From JABMQW01 sp964439935 (GTDB lineage: Bacteria; Fidelibacterota; Marinisomatia; Marinisomatales; TCS56), in the NCBI GenBank assembly GCA_964439935.1, contig CAYTPW010000013.1:1-64000 (forward strand): a stretch of DNA of 64,000 nucleotides, written 5' to 3'. Positions 43,655 through 52,287 of the stretch are shown piece by piece; position 1 is the stretch's first letter, and every line of letters begins with the position of its first letter. The notes below the pieces were generated by a model, which worked only from the letters and a program-made list of their open reading frames with translations, was not told the DNA's origin and made no database searches. A program made the position numbers and the translations under genes.

Positions 43655-44701
43655 ATAGCGCATGTTGATCTGGATGCCTTTTTCTGTTCAGTCGAGGTAC
43701 TTCAAGACCCATCTTTGAAAGATAAACCGCTGGTTGTCGGGGGCAAATCCGATCAGCGCGGCGTTGTGGCGGCAGCATCCTATCCCGCCCGGAAATTTGG
43801 TATTCATTCCGCAATGTCCATGTATCAGGCAGAAAAACGTTGTCCTGAGTTGATTATCAGACCACCGCGTTTTAAAGCTTATAAAACCTATTCCCGAATT
43901 GTGATGGGAATACTGCGCAATTTATCGCCCGTAATGCAACAGGTTAGCGTAGATGAAGCCTATCTGGATCTAACGGATCAGATTAGACAATGGCACCAGG
44001 CGGAAGCTGAACTGCGTGATGTGCAGCAAAAAATATCCCGGGATATTGGATTATCAGCTTCAGTCGGTCTCAGCACCAGCAAAATGATTGCTAAAATCGC
44101 TTCCGACATGGATAAACCAGCCGGTTTTACGGTAGTTCATCCCGGCGCTGAAATAGGATTTTTAGAACCGCTTCCGGTCAACAAAATCCCTGGTATTGGC
44201 CCCAAATCAGTACACAAGCTGGCAAATATTGGTGTTAATTCGATTAAAGATCTGGCACAAATACCGGAGATTGATCTTGCTACTAAATTTGGAAAATGGG
44301 GCCGGGAAATGTATTACTGGGCGCGCGGGATTGACGAACGACCTGTGCACGAGGAAAAGGGAGCCAAATCGATCAGCACCGAGCGGACATTCAATAAGGA
44401 TATTGCGAATGATGAAGAATTGCATTCCATCTTAAAAAGACAAAGTGAACAGGTAAGTAGTCAATTAAAACGGGCAGGCTACATGGGCCGCACTATCAGC
44501 ATCAAGATTCGTTATGCCGATTTTGAAACTTTCACGCGTCAGATGTCCTTGAATAGATATACCGATCGACCGAGCGAAATTTTCATTGCTGCGGTGGAAT
44601 TATTCAGGAAATCCTGGATCAGTGGTAGTCCGGTTCGTTTATTGGGAGTCGGTGTAAGCAATTTCGCTACGCCGGAAAGGCAATTATCGTTAAATATCTA
44701 G
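43655..44701 (+). CDS. dinB: Y-family DNA polymerase IV with no standard start codon
   Basis: The body is a clear DinB: SVGLSTSKMIAKIASDMDKP, QVSVDEAYLDLTD with the catalytic Asp-Glu, a helix-hairpin-helix at IPGIGPKSVHKL, and a little-finger domain at the end. The essential N-terminal AHVDLDAFFCSVEVLQDPSL is encoded in frame from about 43658. However, between the in-frame TGA at 43634 and TTG 43715 there is no ATG, GTG or TTG. TTG 43715 would delete the first catalytic Asp. Either an ATA at 43655 starts it, or one base is missing in the A or C run at 43636-43646. So the gene may be broken at its 5' end, or the sequence may carry an indel error. Confidence 0.8.
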   Translation: MAHVDLDAFFCSVEVLQDPSLKDKPLVVGGKSDQRGVVAAASYPARKFGIHSAMSMYQAEKRCPELIIRPPRFKAYKTYSRIVMGILRNLSPVMQQVSVDEAYLDLTDQIRQWHQAEAELRDVQQKISRDIGLSASVGLSTSKMIAKIASDMDKPAGFTVVHPGAEIGFLEPLPVNKIPGIGPKSVHKLANIGVNSIKDLAQIPEIDLATKFGKWGREMYYWARGIDERPVHEEKGAKSISTERTFNKDIANDEELHSILKRQSEQVSSQLKRAGYMGRTISIKIRYADFETFTRQMSLNRYTDRPSEIFIAAVELFRKSWISGSPVRLLGVGVSNFATPERQLSLNI

Positions 44702-44777
44702 ATCTGAGGAACAAAAAGGGTACACTCTGTTTTATGATAATTAAAATTTCAAATAATACTCATGAGTTAAATGTGTT

Positions 44778-45368
44778 ATGAATAAAAGCAAATTAGTTGA
44801 CGTTAATGACTTTGTACTCCGGCAGGTTCGTGGTTCCGGAAAAACCTATGCCGTTGATTGGACTTTTGATGAGATCGCGGATCATGCTGAAAAACAGCTG
44901 ACCCTGGGATATTACCGACCGGGATACCGGGATGGTATAATCCTGGTGCCGGTGGCTGATGAATACGTGTCGAAATTTATCTGTCCCTATGTGAAGCTGG
45001 CCGGGGACACCCGGTTATTGGCAACTTTGGTGAGGCGCCGACCAGAAGAGGAACCATATATCAGGATCAGGGCTAAATATGGTACTCCTTTACCGGCCGG
45101 AAAAGTTGATCTTGTACTATATCGGCATGATGTCTTAATGGAAAATAATGAATTCACAACCCAGTCTGAATGGGAGTTAATCAGCATCAATGCCGTGCCA
45201 GTTGGTGTTGACACCCTGCCGATGGGTCCTATCACGATGATGCGCAATCAACTGGAACTGCCCGGTGGTACTGCGGCCCATTATGATTCCGATGAGTGGG
45301 CGGAGTCGGTTAGATTCTGGCAGCAATATGCTGCCCTGGAACCGAAAACAGAAACTGATAATACCTGA
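44778..45368 (+). CDS. DUF3228 family protein
   Basis: 196 residues, soluble. The DUF3228 pattern is visible as GYRDGIILVPVADEYVSKF, then VDLVLYRHDVLMENNE, and PMGPITMMRNQLELPGGTAA followed by ESVRFWQQYAAL. The family is found in bacteria and eukaryotes and has no established biochemical role. It lies downstream of dinB in the same direction, with about 75 bases between, and is convergent with the DUF819 gene. An 8-bp hairpin lies in the gap. Confidence 0.8.
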   Translation: MNKSKLVDVNDFVLRQVRGSGKTYAVDWTFDEIADHAEKQLTLGYYRPGYRDGIILVPVADEYVSKFICPYVKLAGDTRLLATLVRRRPEEEPYIRIRAKYGTPLPAGKVDLVLYRHDVLMENNEFTTQSEWELISINAVPVGVDTLPMGPITMMRNQLELPGGTAAHYDSDEWAESVRFWQQYAALEPKTETDNT

Positions 45369-45379
45369 ACTAGTCGTCA

Positions 45380-45398
45380 CTGACACTTTGAGTGTCGG
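45380..45398. terminator. hairpin between convergent genes (weak terminator candidate)
   Basis: CTGACACT-TTG-AGTGTCGG forms an 8-bp stem with a three-base loop between two convergent genes. No T run follows on either strand, so intrinsic termination is doubtful. Confidence 0.35.
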
Positions 45399-45415
45399 TA
45401 ACGGATAATACCATT

Positions 45416-46657
45416 CTACGGCGCTACAAACTGCATAATTATCCCGCAGAGCCAGGCAGCATATGTACCAACCGCATAACCTACAACTGCCAATAGAACT
45501 CCAACCGGCGCCAGGGAAGGATGAAAGGCTGATGCAACAATCGGAGCAGAAGCCGCTCCGCCAATATTAGCCTGACTGCCTACCGCCAAAAAGAAAAACG
45601 GCGCTTTAATTAATTTAGCGACAACAATTAGAATCAGGACATGGAAGGCGATCCAGATACCACCCACGAGAAAAAGACCGGGATTATCAAAAATCGCCAT
45701 TATATTCATTTTCATTCCAATAGTCGTCACCAACACATAGAGGAACACGCTTCCATAGCGGGAAGCGCCGATACCTTCCAGATTACGTAATTTGGTAAAT
45801 GAAAGACCTATCGCAATTGTAGTAGCTGAAATAATAAGCCAGAAGAATCCGGAGGTCAGGCTGAAACGGGCGAGATAGGGTGCGTTGCTAGTGATCCAGG
45901 GAGTAATCTGATCTGAAATTACGTGCGCAACCGCCGTCACACCAAAGCCGACTCCGACGACCGTAATGGCATCGGTCAGATCTGGAATCTTACTTATTTG
46001 CGCCCGGTAATCTTCGATTTTCTTTTGCAGGTGTGTAATCGCTGCGGTATCACCCCGGAACCAGGCATCCAGTTGTTCATGGACCCCGGCGCCGTACAAC
46101 AGAAAAGCCAGCCAGATGCTGGCTACGATCACATCGACGGCAATCATGGCGGAGAACAGATCATCACCCACCTCAAATACTTCCTTCATCGCCGCCTGAT
46201 TGGCGCCACCGCCAATCCAGGAGCCAGCCACTGTTGTCAAACCGCGCCATACTGCCTCCGGACCGGCACCACCAACAATATCAGGAGCGAAAAGTGACAC
46301 AATCAGGATTGCCAGCGGTCCCCCGATAACAATGCCAATCGTACCACTGAAAAACATGATTAATGCTTTGGGCCCCAACCGCATAACCTCTTTGAGATCA
46401 ATGCTGATGGTCAGCAGAACCAAACTGGTTGGTAATAAATAGCGCGATGCCACAAAATACAGTTTGGAATTTTCGCCGGAAATAATTCCCATAGAATTCA
46501 GGATCGACGGGAGAAAATAACACAATAGGAGTGTTGGAACGTATTTATAAAACTTCTTCCAGAACGGATGTCCACTGCGGGAGGTTCGAAAAACCAACAC
46601 CAGAATTCCCAGCAGTATTCCTATGACAATCGCATCATTGGTAATCAAAGGTTCCAT
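45416..46657 (-). CDS. DUF819 family integral membrane protein
   Basis: 413 residues with about ten to eleven membrane helices. Family segments include PTLLLCYFLPSILNSMGII, LTISIDLKEVMRLGPKALI with a following glycine-rich helix, AGSWIGGGANQAAMKEVFEV and VGSQANIGGAASAPIVASAF. The two glycine- and alanine-rich, Asn/Gln-containing re-entrant-like segments resemble those of ion-coupled carriers, so transport of a small molecule is plausible; the substrate is unknown. It lies downstream of the CoA-binding gene on the same strand. Confidence 0.85.
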   Translation of the reverse strand: MEPLITNDAIVIGILLGILVLVFRTSRSGHPFWKKFYKYVPTLLLCYFLPSILNSMGIISGENSKLYFVASRYLLPTSLVLLTISIDLKEVMRLGPKALIMFFSGTIGIVIGGPLAILIVSLFAPDIVGGAGPEAVWRGLTTVAGSWIGGGANQAAMKEVFEVGDDLFSAMIAVDVIVASIWLAFLLYGAGVHEQLDAWFRGDTAAITHLQKKIEDYRAQISKIPDLTDAITVVGVGFGVTAVAHVISDQITPWITSNAPYLARFSLTSGFFWLIISATTIAIGLSFTKLRNLEGIGASRYGSVFLYVLVTTIGMKMNIMAIFDNPGLFLVGGIWIAFHVLILIVVAKLIKAPFFFLAVGSQANIGGAASAPIVASAFHPSLAPVGVLLAVVGYAVGTYAAWLCGIIMQFVAP

Positions 46658-46702
46658 ATTTTCCTCTTATCGTGGTTATCGAATTGCCGGGTAAAGTTTT
46701 GC

Positions 46703-47137
46703 TTAATATTTTTTAAATAACTTGTTGATCCAACCATGGAATTTATGCAGGCCAGATCGTTTGAGATACATTACAGCACAGGTTCCGTAACACAAATTAA
46801 TTTCAGCATTTTTTGCAGCAGCAACAGCTTCCGGTGTATCCGTATTCATGTGAATCCAAATATTCTTAATTCCAGCACTTATGACATCTGAAACCACTTG
46901 ATAGGTCTCTGATTTTGGAACTTCAATAACGGCCGCCTCAACAGTCTCCGGCAGACTGGCTAGATCCGGGAAGGTCCGTTTTCCATTAATCTGATCGATC
47001 AATGGATCAACCGGAAATACTGATTTGTCGTTGCTCAACAATCCTTCCAGCGTCAGAGTTGGAAAGCTGCGTATTGCGCTATGCCCGATCAGGGCATAGG
47101 AATTATAATTCCAGAAATCTTCATATTTTGAGGACAT
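46703..47137 (-). CDS. CoA-binding-domain protein (YccU-like)
   Basis: 144 residues forming one Rossmann-like CoA_binding domain. YALIGHSAIRSFP replaces the usual glycine-rich loop, then VFPVDPLIDQINGKRTFPDL and VEAAVIEVPKSETYQVV, with IWIHMNTDTPEAVAAAKNA toward the end. Such small proteins bind CoA or an acyl-CoA; the physiological role is poorly known. The nucleotide loop is less glycine-rich than normal. It is followed by the DUF819 gene after 45 bases. Confidence 0.8.
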   Translation of the reverse strand: MSSKYEDFWNYNSYALIGHSAIRSFPTLTLEGLLSNDKSVFPVDPLIDQINGKRTFPDLASLPETVEAAVIEVPKSETYQVVSDVISAGIKNIWIHMNTDTPEAVAAAKNAEINLCYGTCAVMYLKRSGLHKFHGWINKLFKKY

Positions 47138-47359
47138 AAAAGCTCCCGGTATTGTGGTAATTAATGTAACACTATAGAAATATTGCCCGGAAAATAGGGG
47201 TTCACAGGATAAAGTGAATAGGATAAAATGGTATAATTAATGAGAATTGAGTAAAAACTTGTGACGGATTAAATAACTTTAGTTGGTTGAAGCCAGCCGG
47301 TTTATTTTTTTGATAAAAAATGATTTAGGAATTAATAAAATCAATTATGAAAATAGAAG

Positions 47360-47443
47360 TGCCCGGGACTGGACTCGAACCAGCACAGCCTTGCGACCAC
47401 TAGACCCTGAACCTAGCGTGTCTACCAATTTCACCACCCGGGC
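47360..47443 (-). tRNA. tRNA-Leu (anticodon CAG)
   Basis: 84 bases on the minus strand. The acceptor is GCCCGGG/CCCGGGC with discriminator A, the D arm contains TGAAATTGGTAGACAC, and the anticodon stem CTAGG/TCTAG holds loop TTCAGGG (CAG). A long variable arm and a GCTGGTTCGAGTCCAGT T arm follow. CCA is not encoded. Confidence 0.94.
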
Positions 47444-47586
47444 AATCGGTTTTAAAAGAGCGTAAATGCGCGGCGAATTTAAGATCATAAATAATCCTTT
47501 GGAATGTGTTTTTCAATTATTATCTATCTCGGTCAGAGATTATTATTAGCTTGAAAATTACTCCCATACCTGTTGAAGATAGAGCT

Positions 47587-47721
47587 ATGAAAAATCGGGT
47601 AAATTTCTGTTTTATTGTCCTTTTGATTATCAGTGGTGAACAATTGGGCTCGGGTATGTATCTTTATCGATTGCAGGCAGGTGATGCAATCCTGACTGGA
47701 AAAATGCTGCTGCTAAAGTAG
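47587..47721 (+). pseudogene. signal peptide joined to a T9SS C-terminal sorting-signal relic
   Basis: A 44-codon frame. Residues 1-17 (MKNRVNFCFIVLLIISG) look like a signal peptide, followed almost at once by GSGMYLYRLQAGDAILTGKM and a final LLLK. This is the terminal motif of Por-secretion type A sorting domains. The passenger domain between is absent. This best fits an internal deletion of a larger exported protein, although a real mini-protein cannot be ruled out. It ends six bases before the NYN gene and could be transcribed with it. The frame is open upstream to 47506. Confidence 0.6.
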
Positions 47722-47727
47722 AAACTA

Positions 47728-48210
47728 ATGCATAAAATAATTATTGATGGATATAACCTGCTCTATGCGATGCCGGGTTTGTTAAAATACCGCAAGCGTA
47801 AACTGGAGACAGCCCGGGAGCGATTGCTCAACAAGCTGGCGGCGGTCGGGAAACGGCGCAGGACCTTTATCGTAGTTGTATTCGATGGCGTCCAGGATGA
47901 AATCCTGCCAACTACAGATGGTATAAACAAGTGGGTTCAGGTGCGCTTCTCTCCCCCGCATAAAAAAGCCGATTTGATCATCGTTGAATTGGCGCAGGCT
48001 GAGGCCAGACCACGATCTTGCACCGTGGTTTCCTCTGATAAAGCAGTAATTCGTGAGGTAGCTTCAACCGGAATGAAAACCATGACTTCTGAGGATTTCG
48101 CACTTATTCTCGAGCCAAAGCGCCGGTTGGAATCAGAACCTGAAGAACCACCTAAACCAGAAATGACACCAGCCGATCTGGAGGTCTGGAAACGTGTTTT
48201 CGGACGTTGA
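47728..48210 (+). CDS. NYN-domain ribonuclease-like protein (YacP type)
   Basis: 160 residues. The PIN-like NYN domain begins KIIIDGYNLLYAMPGL, with the first acidic residue at about 7. VVVFDGVQDEI supplies the next acid, ADLIIVELAQAEARP and TVVSSDKAVIREVA complete the site. YacP/Rae1 proteins cut RNA, in some bacteria mRNA in the ribosome. A Pro/Glu-rich linker (LESEPEEPPKPEMTPADLE) precedes the last ten residues. It is followed by smpB, so a link to translation quality control fits the context. Confidence 0.85.
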   Translation: MHKIIIDGYNLLYAMPGLLKYRKRKLETARERLLNKLAAVGKRRRTFIVVVFDGVQDEILPTTDGINKWVQVRFSPPHKKADLIIVELAQAEARPRSCTVVSSDKAVIREVASTGMKTMTSEDFALILEPKRRLESEPEEPPKPEMTPADLEVWKRVFGR

Positions 48211-48272
48211 AATAATCATATGTATTGCACTCGATTGAAAATTATGGACAACTGACGCATTGCTATTTGATC

Positions 48273-48725
48273 ATGGACATTAAGCTTGTATCCAGCAATC
48301 GTAAAGCTTTTCACGAATACCATATTCTTGAGAAATTTGAAGCCGGAATGGAATTATCCGGCAGTGAAGTGAAAAGCCTGCGGGAAGGTCGGGCTAATAT
48401 AAAGGAAGGTTATGTAACAGTTCGGAATGGTGAAGTCTGGGCGGTTGGCCTTCATATCAGTCCCTATTCCCATACCGGTCACACCGGTCATGAGCCGGTC
48501 CATGATCGTAGACTATTATTGAATCGACGTGAGATCGGCAAATTACAGCGTGGTGTAGATCAGAAGGGAATGACAATCGTTCCCCTTAAGCTATATTTCA
48601 AGAATGGCTGGGCCAAACTTGAAATTGCACTTGCCAAAGGAAAACACTCCTTTGATAAAAAAGAGTCACTGAAAGCTAAGGATATCAAACGTCACATAGA
48701 ACGAGAAATGAGAAATCACCCATGA
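48273..48725 (+). CDS. smpB: SsrA-binding protein SmpB
   Basis: 150 residues from ATG 48273; the frame opens at a TTG 48 bases earlier, but SmpB proteins start at this point. It binds tmRNA and brings it to stalled ribosomes. SNRKAFHEYHILEKFEAGM, ELSGSEVKSLREGRANIKEG and the HDRRLLLNRREIGKL segment are conserved. The basic tail (DKKESLKAKDIKRHIEREM) is intact. Its last four bases overlap the tyrS start (ATGA). No tmRNA gene is seen in this window. Confidence 0.95.
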   Translation: MDIKLVSSNRKAFHEYHILEKFEAGMELSGSEVKSLREGRANIKEGYVTVRNGEVWAVGLHISPYSHTGHTGHEPVHDRRLLLNRREIGKLQRGVDQKGMTIVPLKLYFKNGWAKLEIALAKGKHSFDKKESLKAKDIKRHIEREMRNHP

Positions 48726-49927
48726 AATTTTTACCAGTTGACGAACAATTGAAATTAATTGGCCGGGGCGCTGAAGAGATCATTCCCTTGGAAGAGTTGA
48801 CCGCTAAACTGGAACATTCCAGGAAGCGGGAAAAACCACTGATTGTGAAACTGGGTTGCGATCCCAGTCGGCCAGACTTGCACATCGGACACGGGGTCGT
48901 GTTGCGCAAACTAAGGCACTTCCAGGATTTGGGTCATCAAGCGGTGCTGGTAATTGGTGATTTTACAGCAATGATCGGTGATCCATCGGGACGGAATAAG
49001 ACTCGTCCCCAGCTTACAATAGAAGATACACGTAGTAATGCTGATAGTTACGTTGAGCAAGCTAAAGTTATACTTGATATCACCAGATTGAAGATTGTTT
49101 ATAATTACGATTGGCTGGGGGCAATGTCTTTCAGTGATGTAATTCGTCTTGCCAGCCATTATACGATCGCGCGTATGCTGGAGCGGGATGATTTTACCAA
49201 GCGCTACAAATCAGAGGTACCGATCTCAATTCATGAACTGCTGTATCCTCTGGCACAGGGCATGGATTCGGTAGAGTTGAAGGCAGATATTGAATTAGGC
49301 GGAACAGATCAGAAATTCAATCTGTTGGTTGGTCGGGATCTACAGCGGGAATATAATCAGGAACCGCAGGTTATCGTCACGCTGCCGTTGTTGGAGGGCA
49401 CAGATGGGAAGGAAAAGATGTCCAAGTCATATGATAATCATATCGGATTACAAGATCCACCTGAGGACATTTATGGGAAAACACTGTCTATACCGGATGA
49501 GCTGATTTATAAGTATTATCAATTAGCAGCTAATGCCAGCGAAGAAATTTTGAACCAGGTAAAAAACGAATTGGCTGACAGCAGTATCAATCCCCGCGAT
49601 GTGAAGCGGCGATTAGCGCATAAGATCGTCAGTCTCTACTATGATGATGCGAAAGCTGATCGTGCTGAAAAACATTTCGATCGAATATTCATCAGCAAAG
49701 GTGTTCCGGATGAGCTCCCGTCTGTTAAACTAACTGAGCCAACTTTGCTGGTTGATCTTATGGTGGATAACCAAATGGTATCGAGTAAAACAAATGCGCG
49801 CAGGATGATCACACAGGGAGCGGTGCGAATAAACAGCGAGCAATGCAAGGATCTTTATCGGAAGGTTGGAATTGATGAGAAAATCGTACTCAAGGTTGGT
49901 AAACGTCGATTTTTACAGATTAACTAA
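48722..49927 (+). CDS. tyrS: tyrosyl-tRNA synthetase
   Basis: 401 residues, class I synthetase. The HIGH motif is CDPSRPDLHIGHG at about residues 46-58, and the KMSKS loop is KEKMSKSYDNH. A C-terminal S4 RNA-binding domain includes SSKTNARRMITQGAVRIN. The HIGH context and length are those of the TyrZ-like bacterial subtype rather than the E. coli TyrS subtype. Translationally coupled to smpB by a four-base overlap. Confidence 0.95.
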   Translation: MKFLPVDEQLKLIGRGAEEIIPLEELTAKLEHSRKREKPLIVKLGCDPSRPDLHIGHGVVLRKLRHFQDLGHQAVLVIGDFTAMIGDPSGRNKTRPQLTIEDTRSNADSYVEQAKVILDITRLKIVYNYDWLGAMSFSDVIRLASHYTIARMLERDDFTKRYKSEVPISIHELLYPLAQGMDSVELKADIELGGTDQKFNLLVGRDLQREYNQEPQVIVTLPLLEGTDGKEKMSKSYDNHIGLQDPPEDIYGKTLSIPDELIYKYYQLAANASEEILNQVKNELADSSINPRDVKRRLAHKIVSLYYDDAKADRAEKHFDRIFISKGVPDELPSVKLTEPTLLVDLMVDNQMVSSKTNARRMITQGAVRINSEQCKDLYRKVGIDEKIVLKVGKRRFLQIN

Positions 49928-50244
49928 TTGATCCATTTATTTCAGTTTTTAAATATCCCTGAACTATCGTTTAAAATAACCATATAGTATTTTTGAATAT
50001 TCTGTAACGGAATTGGCAAAAATATATCTAAATGTTTTAGTGCCAATAATCGATGGTGGATGGTCCACTTTTAATTGTGATAGTCCCTGGGCTACCTATG
50101 ATTTTCAAAAAATGATGTAGGTAATAAACGCTTCAACATCCGAAATTAGAGGCAGAAATTTGGCTCATATTGACCGGATTTCGGTTATTGAAATTCACTG
50201 AACATATTGATTGAAACGCTATATTTTCTTTGATAGGAGGTAGC
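49928..50244. other. intergenic stretch before trxA
   Basis: About 315 AT-rich bases. No gene or clear terminator is seen. It should contain the trxA promoter. A strong ATAGGAGG ribosome binding site sits at its right end. Confidence 0.5.
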
Positions 50245-50574
50245 ATGCCACAGAATATTGTGGAGTTTACAGATGCCAATTTTGAACACGAAGTACTTCA
50301 GTCGGATAAACCAGTTTTAGTTGATTTTTGGGCGGAATGGTGTGGACCATGCAAAGTGATCGCCCCAACGATAGTAGAAGTTGCCGGTGAATATAACGGC
50401 AAAGTAAAAGTAGGCAAACTTAATGTCGATCATAATCGCAATTCAGCGATGCAATTTGGTATTCGCAGTATTCCCAGTTTGCTCATTTTCAACAATGGTT
50501 CCGTTGCCCATCAAATAGTGGGAGCGGTTCCCAAAAATAATATTACAAAACTGTTAAACGAGGTTATTAAATAG
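50245..50574 (+). CDS. trxA: thioredoxin
   Basis: 109 residues from ATG 50245, chosen because ATAGGAGG lies six bases upstream and this is the usual thioredoxin N-terminus. The active site is EWCGPCK with Cys33 and Cys36. The cis-Pro lies in GIRSIPSLLIF, and the GAVPKNNI tail is standard. It reduces protein disulfides in the cytoplasm and is reduced by the product of trxB, nine bases downstream. Confidence 0.96.
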   Translation: MPQNIVEFTDANFEHEVLQSDKPVLVDFWAEWCGPCKVIAPTIVEVAGEYNGKVKVGKLNVDHNRNSAMQFGIRSIPSLLIFNNGSVAHQIVGAVPKNNITKLLNEVIK

Positions 50575-50583
50575 AATAGTCAA

Positions 50584-51504
50584 ATGAATCGGAAAGTTAT
50601 CATCATAGGATCAGGACCGGCTGGATTGACAGCAGCGATTTATGCTGCACGGGCCAATTTAGAACCGCTGGTTTTTGAAGGGCTGCAGCCTGGTGGTCAG
50701 CTAACGATCACTTCGGAAGTAGAGAATTTTCCTGGTTTCCCGGAAGGGATAACCGGGCCGGAGTTGATGGATTTACTGCGTAACCAAGCTAAACGATTTG
50801 GAGCCGAGACGGTTTTTAAACAGATAACGAAAGTTGATTTTTCTCAGCGCCCTTTCAAAGTTTGGGCCGGGAATGAAATGCATACAGGTGATTCGGTTAT
50901 TATTTCAACCGGAGCCTCTGCCCGCTGGTTAGGAATTGAATCCGAACAGCGGTTGATGGGTTACGGTGTTTCAGCCTGTGCGACCTGTGATGGCTTTTTC
51001 TACCGAGATAAAAAAGTGTTGGTTGTTGGTGGTGGCGATTCTGCTGCTGAGGAAGCCACTTTTCTTACCAAATTCGCTTCGGAAGTGTGGCTGGTTCACC
51101 GCCGGGATGAATTAAGAGCTTCCAAGATCATGCAGAACCGTGTTCTGGAACATCCCAAAATAAACGTCCACTGGAATTCAGTGATTACTGAAGTATTAGG
51201 TGATACGGAAAATGGTGTCAAGGGTGTTATTTTGAAGGATACGGTGACCGGGGAGACACGCAAGGATTCTTGTGATGGTGTCTTTTTGGCAATTGGTCAC
51301 ACACCCAATACACAAGTATTCAAGGATCAGATTGAAATGGATGAAAAAGGTTATATAATTACTAAAGAAGGCCGTTCATTGACTTCAATCGAAGGTGTTT
51401 TTGCCTGTGGTGATGTCCAGGATCATATTTACCGACAAGCAGTCACTGCTGCAGGATATGGTTGTATGGCAGCGATTGATGCGGAGCGTTATTTAGAACC
51501 CTGA
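50584..51504 (+). CDS. trxB: thioredoxin-disulfide reductase
   Basis: 306 residues. The FAD-binding IIGSGPAGLTAAIYAARA lies at residues 8-25, the redox-active CATC at Cys132 and Cys135, and NADPH binding at VVGGGDSAAEEATFL. The C-terminal FACGDVQDHIYRQAVTAAG contacts FAD. Length and layout are those of the low-molecular-weight bacterial enzyme. Together with trxA it forms a complete thioredoxin system in one operon. Confidence 0.96.
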   Translation: MNRKVIIIGSGPAGLTAAIYAARANLEPLVFEGLQPGGQLTITSEVENFPGFPEGITGPELMDLLRNQAKRFGAETVFKQITKVDFSQRPFKVWAGNEMHTGDSVIISTGASARWLGIESEQRLMGYGVSACATCDGFFYRDKKVLVVGGGDSAAEEATFLTKFASEVWLVHRRDELRASKIMQNRVLEHPKINVHWNSVITEVLGDTENGVKGVILKDTVTGETRKDSCDGVFLAIGHTPNTQVFKDQIEMDEKGYIITKEGRSLTSIEGVFACGDVQDHIYRQAVTAAGYGCMAAIDAERYLEP

Positions 51505-51572
51505 TCAGACTCGGTTTTTAAATTCCGATTCATCGTTTTAACGGTTATCTTCGTTAACGAAAGGATTGTACG

Positions 51573-52277
51573 ATGAATCATAAGTCTACATTAATATACG
51601 ATTTAGAAAATGTAAAACTGAATTATAACCGTCGAACTGTATTACAGATTGGCAGTTTGCAAATTCACCGCGGTACCATTTATGGGATTATCGGACCGAT
51701 TGGATCAGGAAAATCTTCATTGCTGAAAGCTTTGGCGGGGCAGGTAAAACCAACCTCCGGTACGTTAAAATACGACAATAATGAATTTCAGACTAACTGG
51801 TTAGGTAAAATAAAACAAAATCCGTCGATAAAATTTATCAACGGTGAATTACCAATGGGGTTTACCGTAAAGCAAGTACTGACAAACCTTTTTCCGAAAC
51901 AGAGTGATAAATTGTTCAAAAAATATTTTAACAGCGGTGCGCAGAAACAATTATTCACTCAAAAGATCGACGATATATCACCTGGTGAATACACCTGGAT
52001 AAACACAATCATTGCTGTGGAAAGTGATCCACGGGTGCTACTAATAGATGACTACGGTGTCCGGCTTGATTCCATAATAATGCAGGAATTCAATCGCAAA
52101 ATTTTGAAAATGACGCGCGAGTTAGGTACTACGATTATCTTATCTTCCGTCTCTGACGACAATATTCAGAATATTGCTTCGGTGTTGATCTATCTGGACA
52201 ATGGACATATCTGTAAAATAAGACCGGGTAAGGGACGAACCAGTCGCGGGCAGGGACAACGTCGCAGGCACTATTAA
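51573..52277 (+). CDS. degenerate ABC-type ATPase with basic tail
   Basis: 234 residues. The ABC fold is recognisable from Walker A GPIGSGKSS at about residues 40-48 and the strand pair VLQIGSLQIHRGTIYGIIG. The signature is ISPGEYTWI rather than LSGGQ, and the Walker B segment is VLLIDDYG, with Asp in place of the catalytic Glu. The usual His switch is not evident (IILSSVSDD). The last 15 residues are strongly basic (KGRTSRGQGQRRRHY). No permease gene is adjacent. It may be a regulatory or nucleic-acid-associated ATPase rather than a transporter subunit. The HDAC-like gene follows ten bases on. Confidence 0.72.
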   Translation: MNHKSTLIYDLENVKLNYNRRTVLQIGSLQIHRGTIYGIIGPIGSGKSSLLKALAGQVKPTSGTLKYDNNEFQTNWLGKIKQNPSIKFINGELPMGFTVKQVLTNLFPKQSDKLFKKYFNSGAQKQLFTQKIDDISPGEYTWINTIIAVESDPRVLLIDDYGVRLDSIIMQEFNRKILKMTRELGTTIILSSVSDDNIQNIASVLIYLDNGHICKIRPGKGRTSRGQGQRRRHY

Positions 52278-52287
52278 ATAAAATTCA

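Noticed and set aside
45380..45398. Strong terminator between DUF3228 and DUF819 genes
   Set aside because: The hairpin is good but no T run follows on either side, so it is kept only as a weak candidate.
47283..47465. Open frame on the plus strand containing a DWTRTSTALRPLDPEPS-like stretch
   Set aside because: It is the antisense reading of the tRNA-Leu(CAG) gene, a known artefact.
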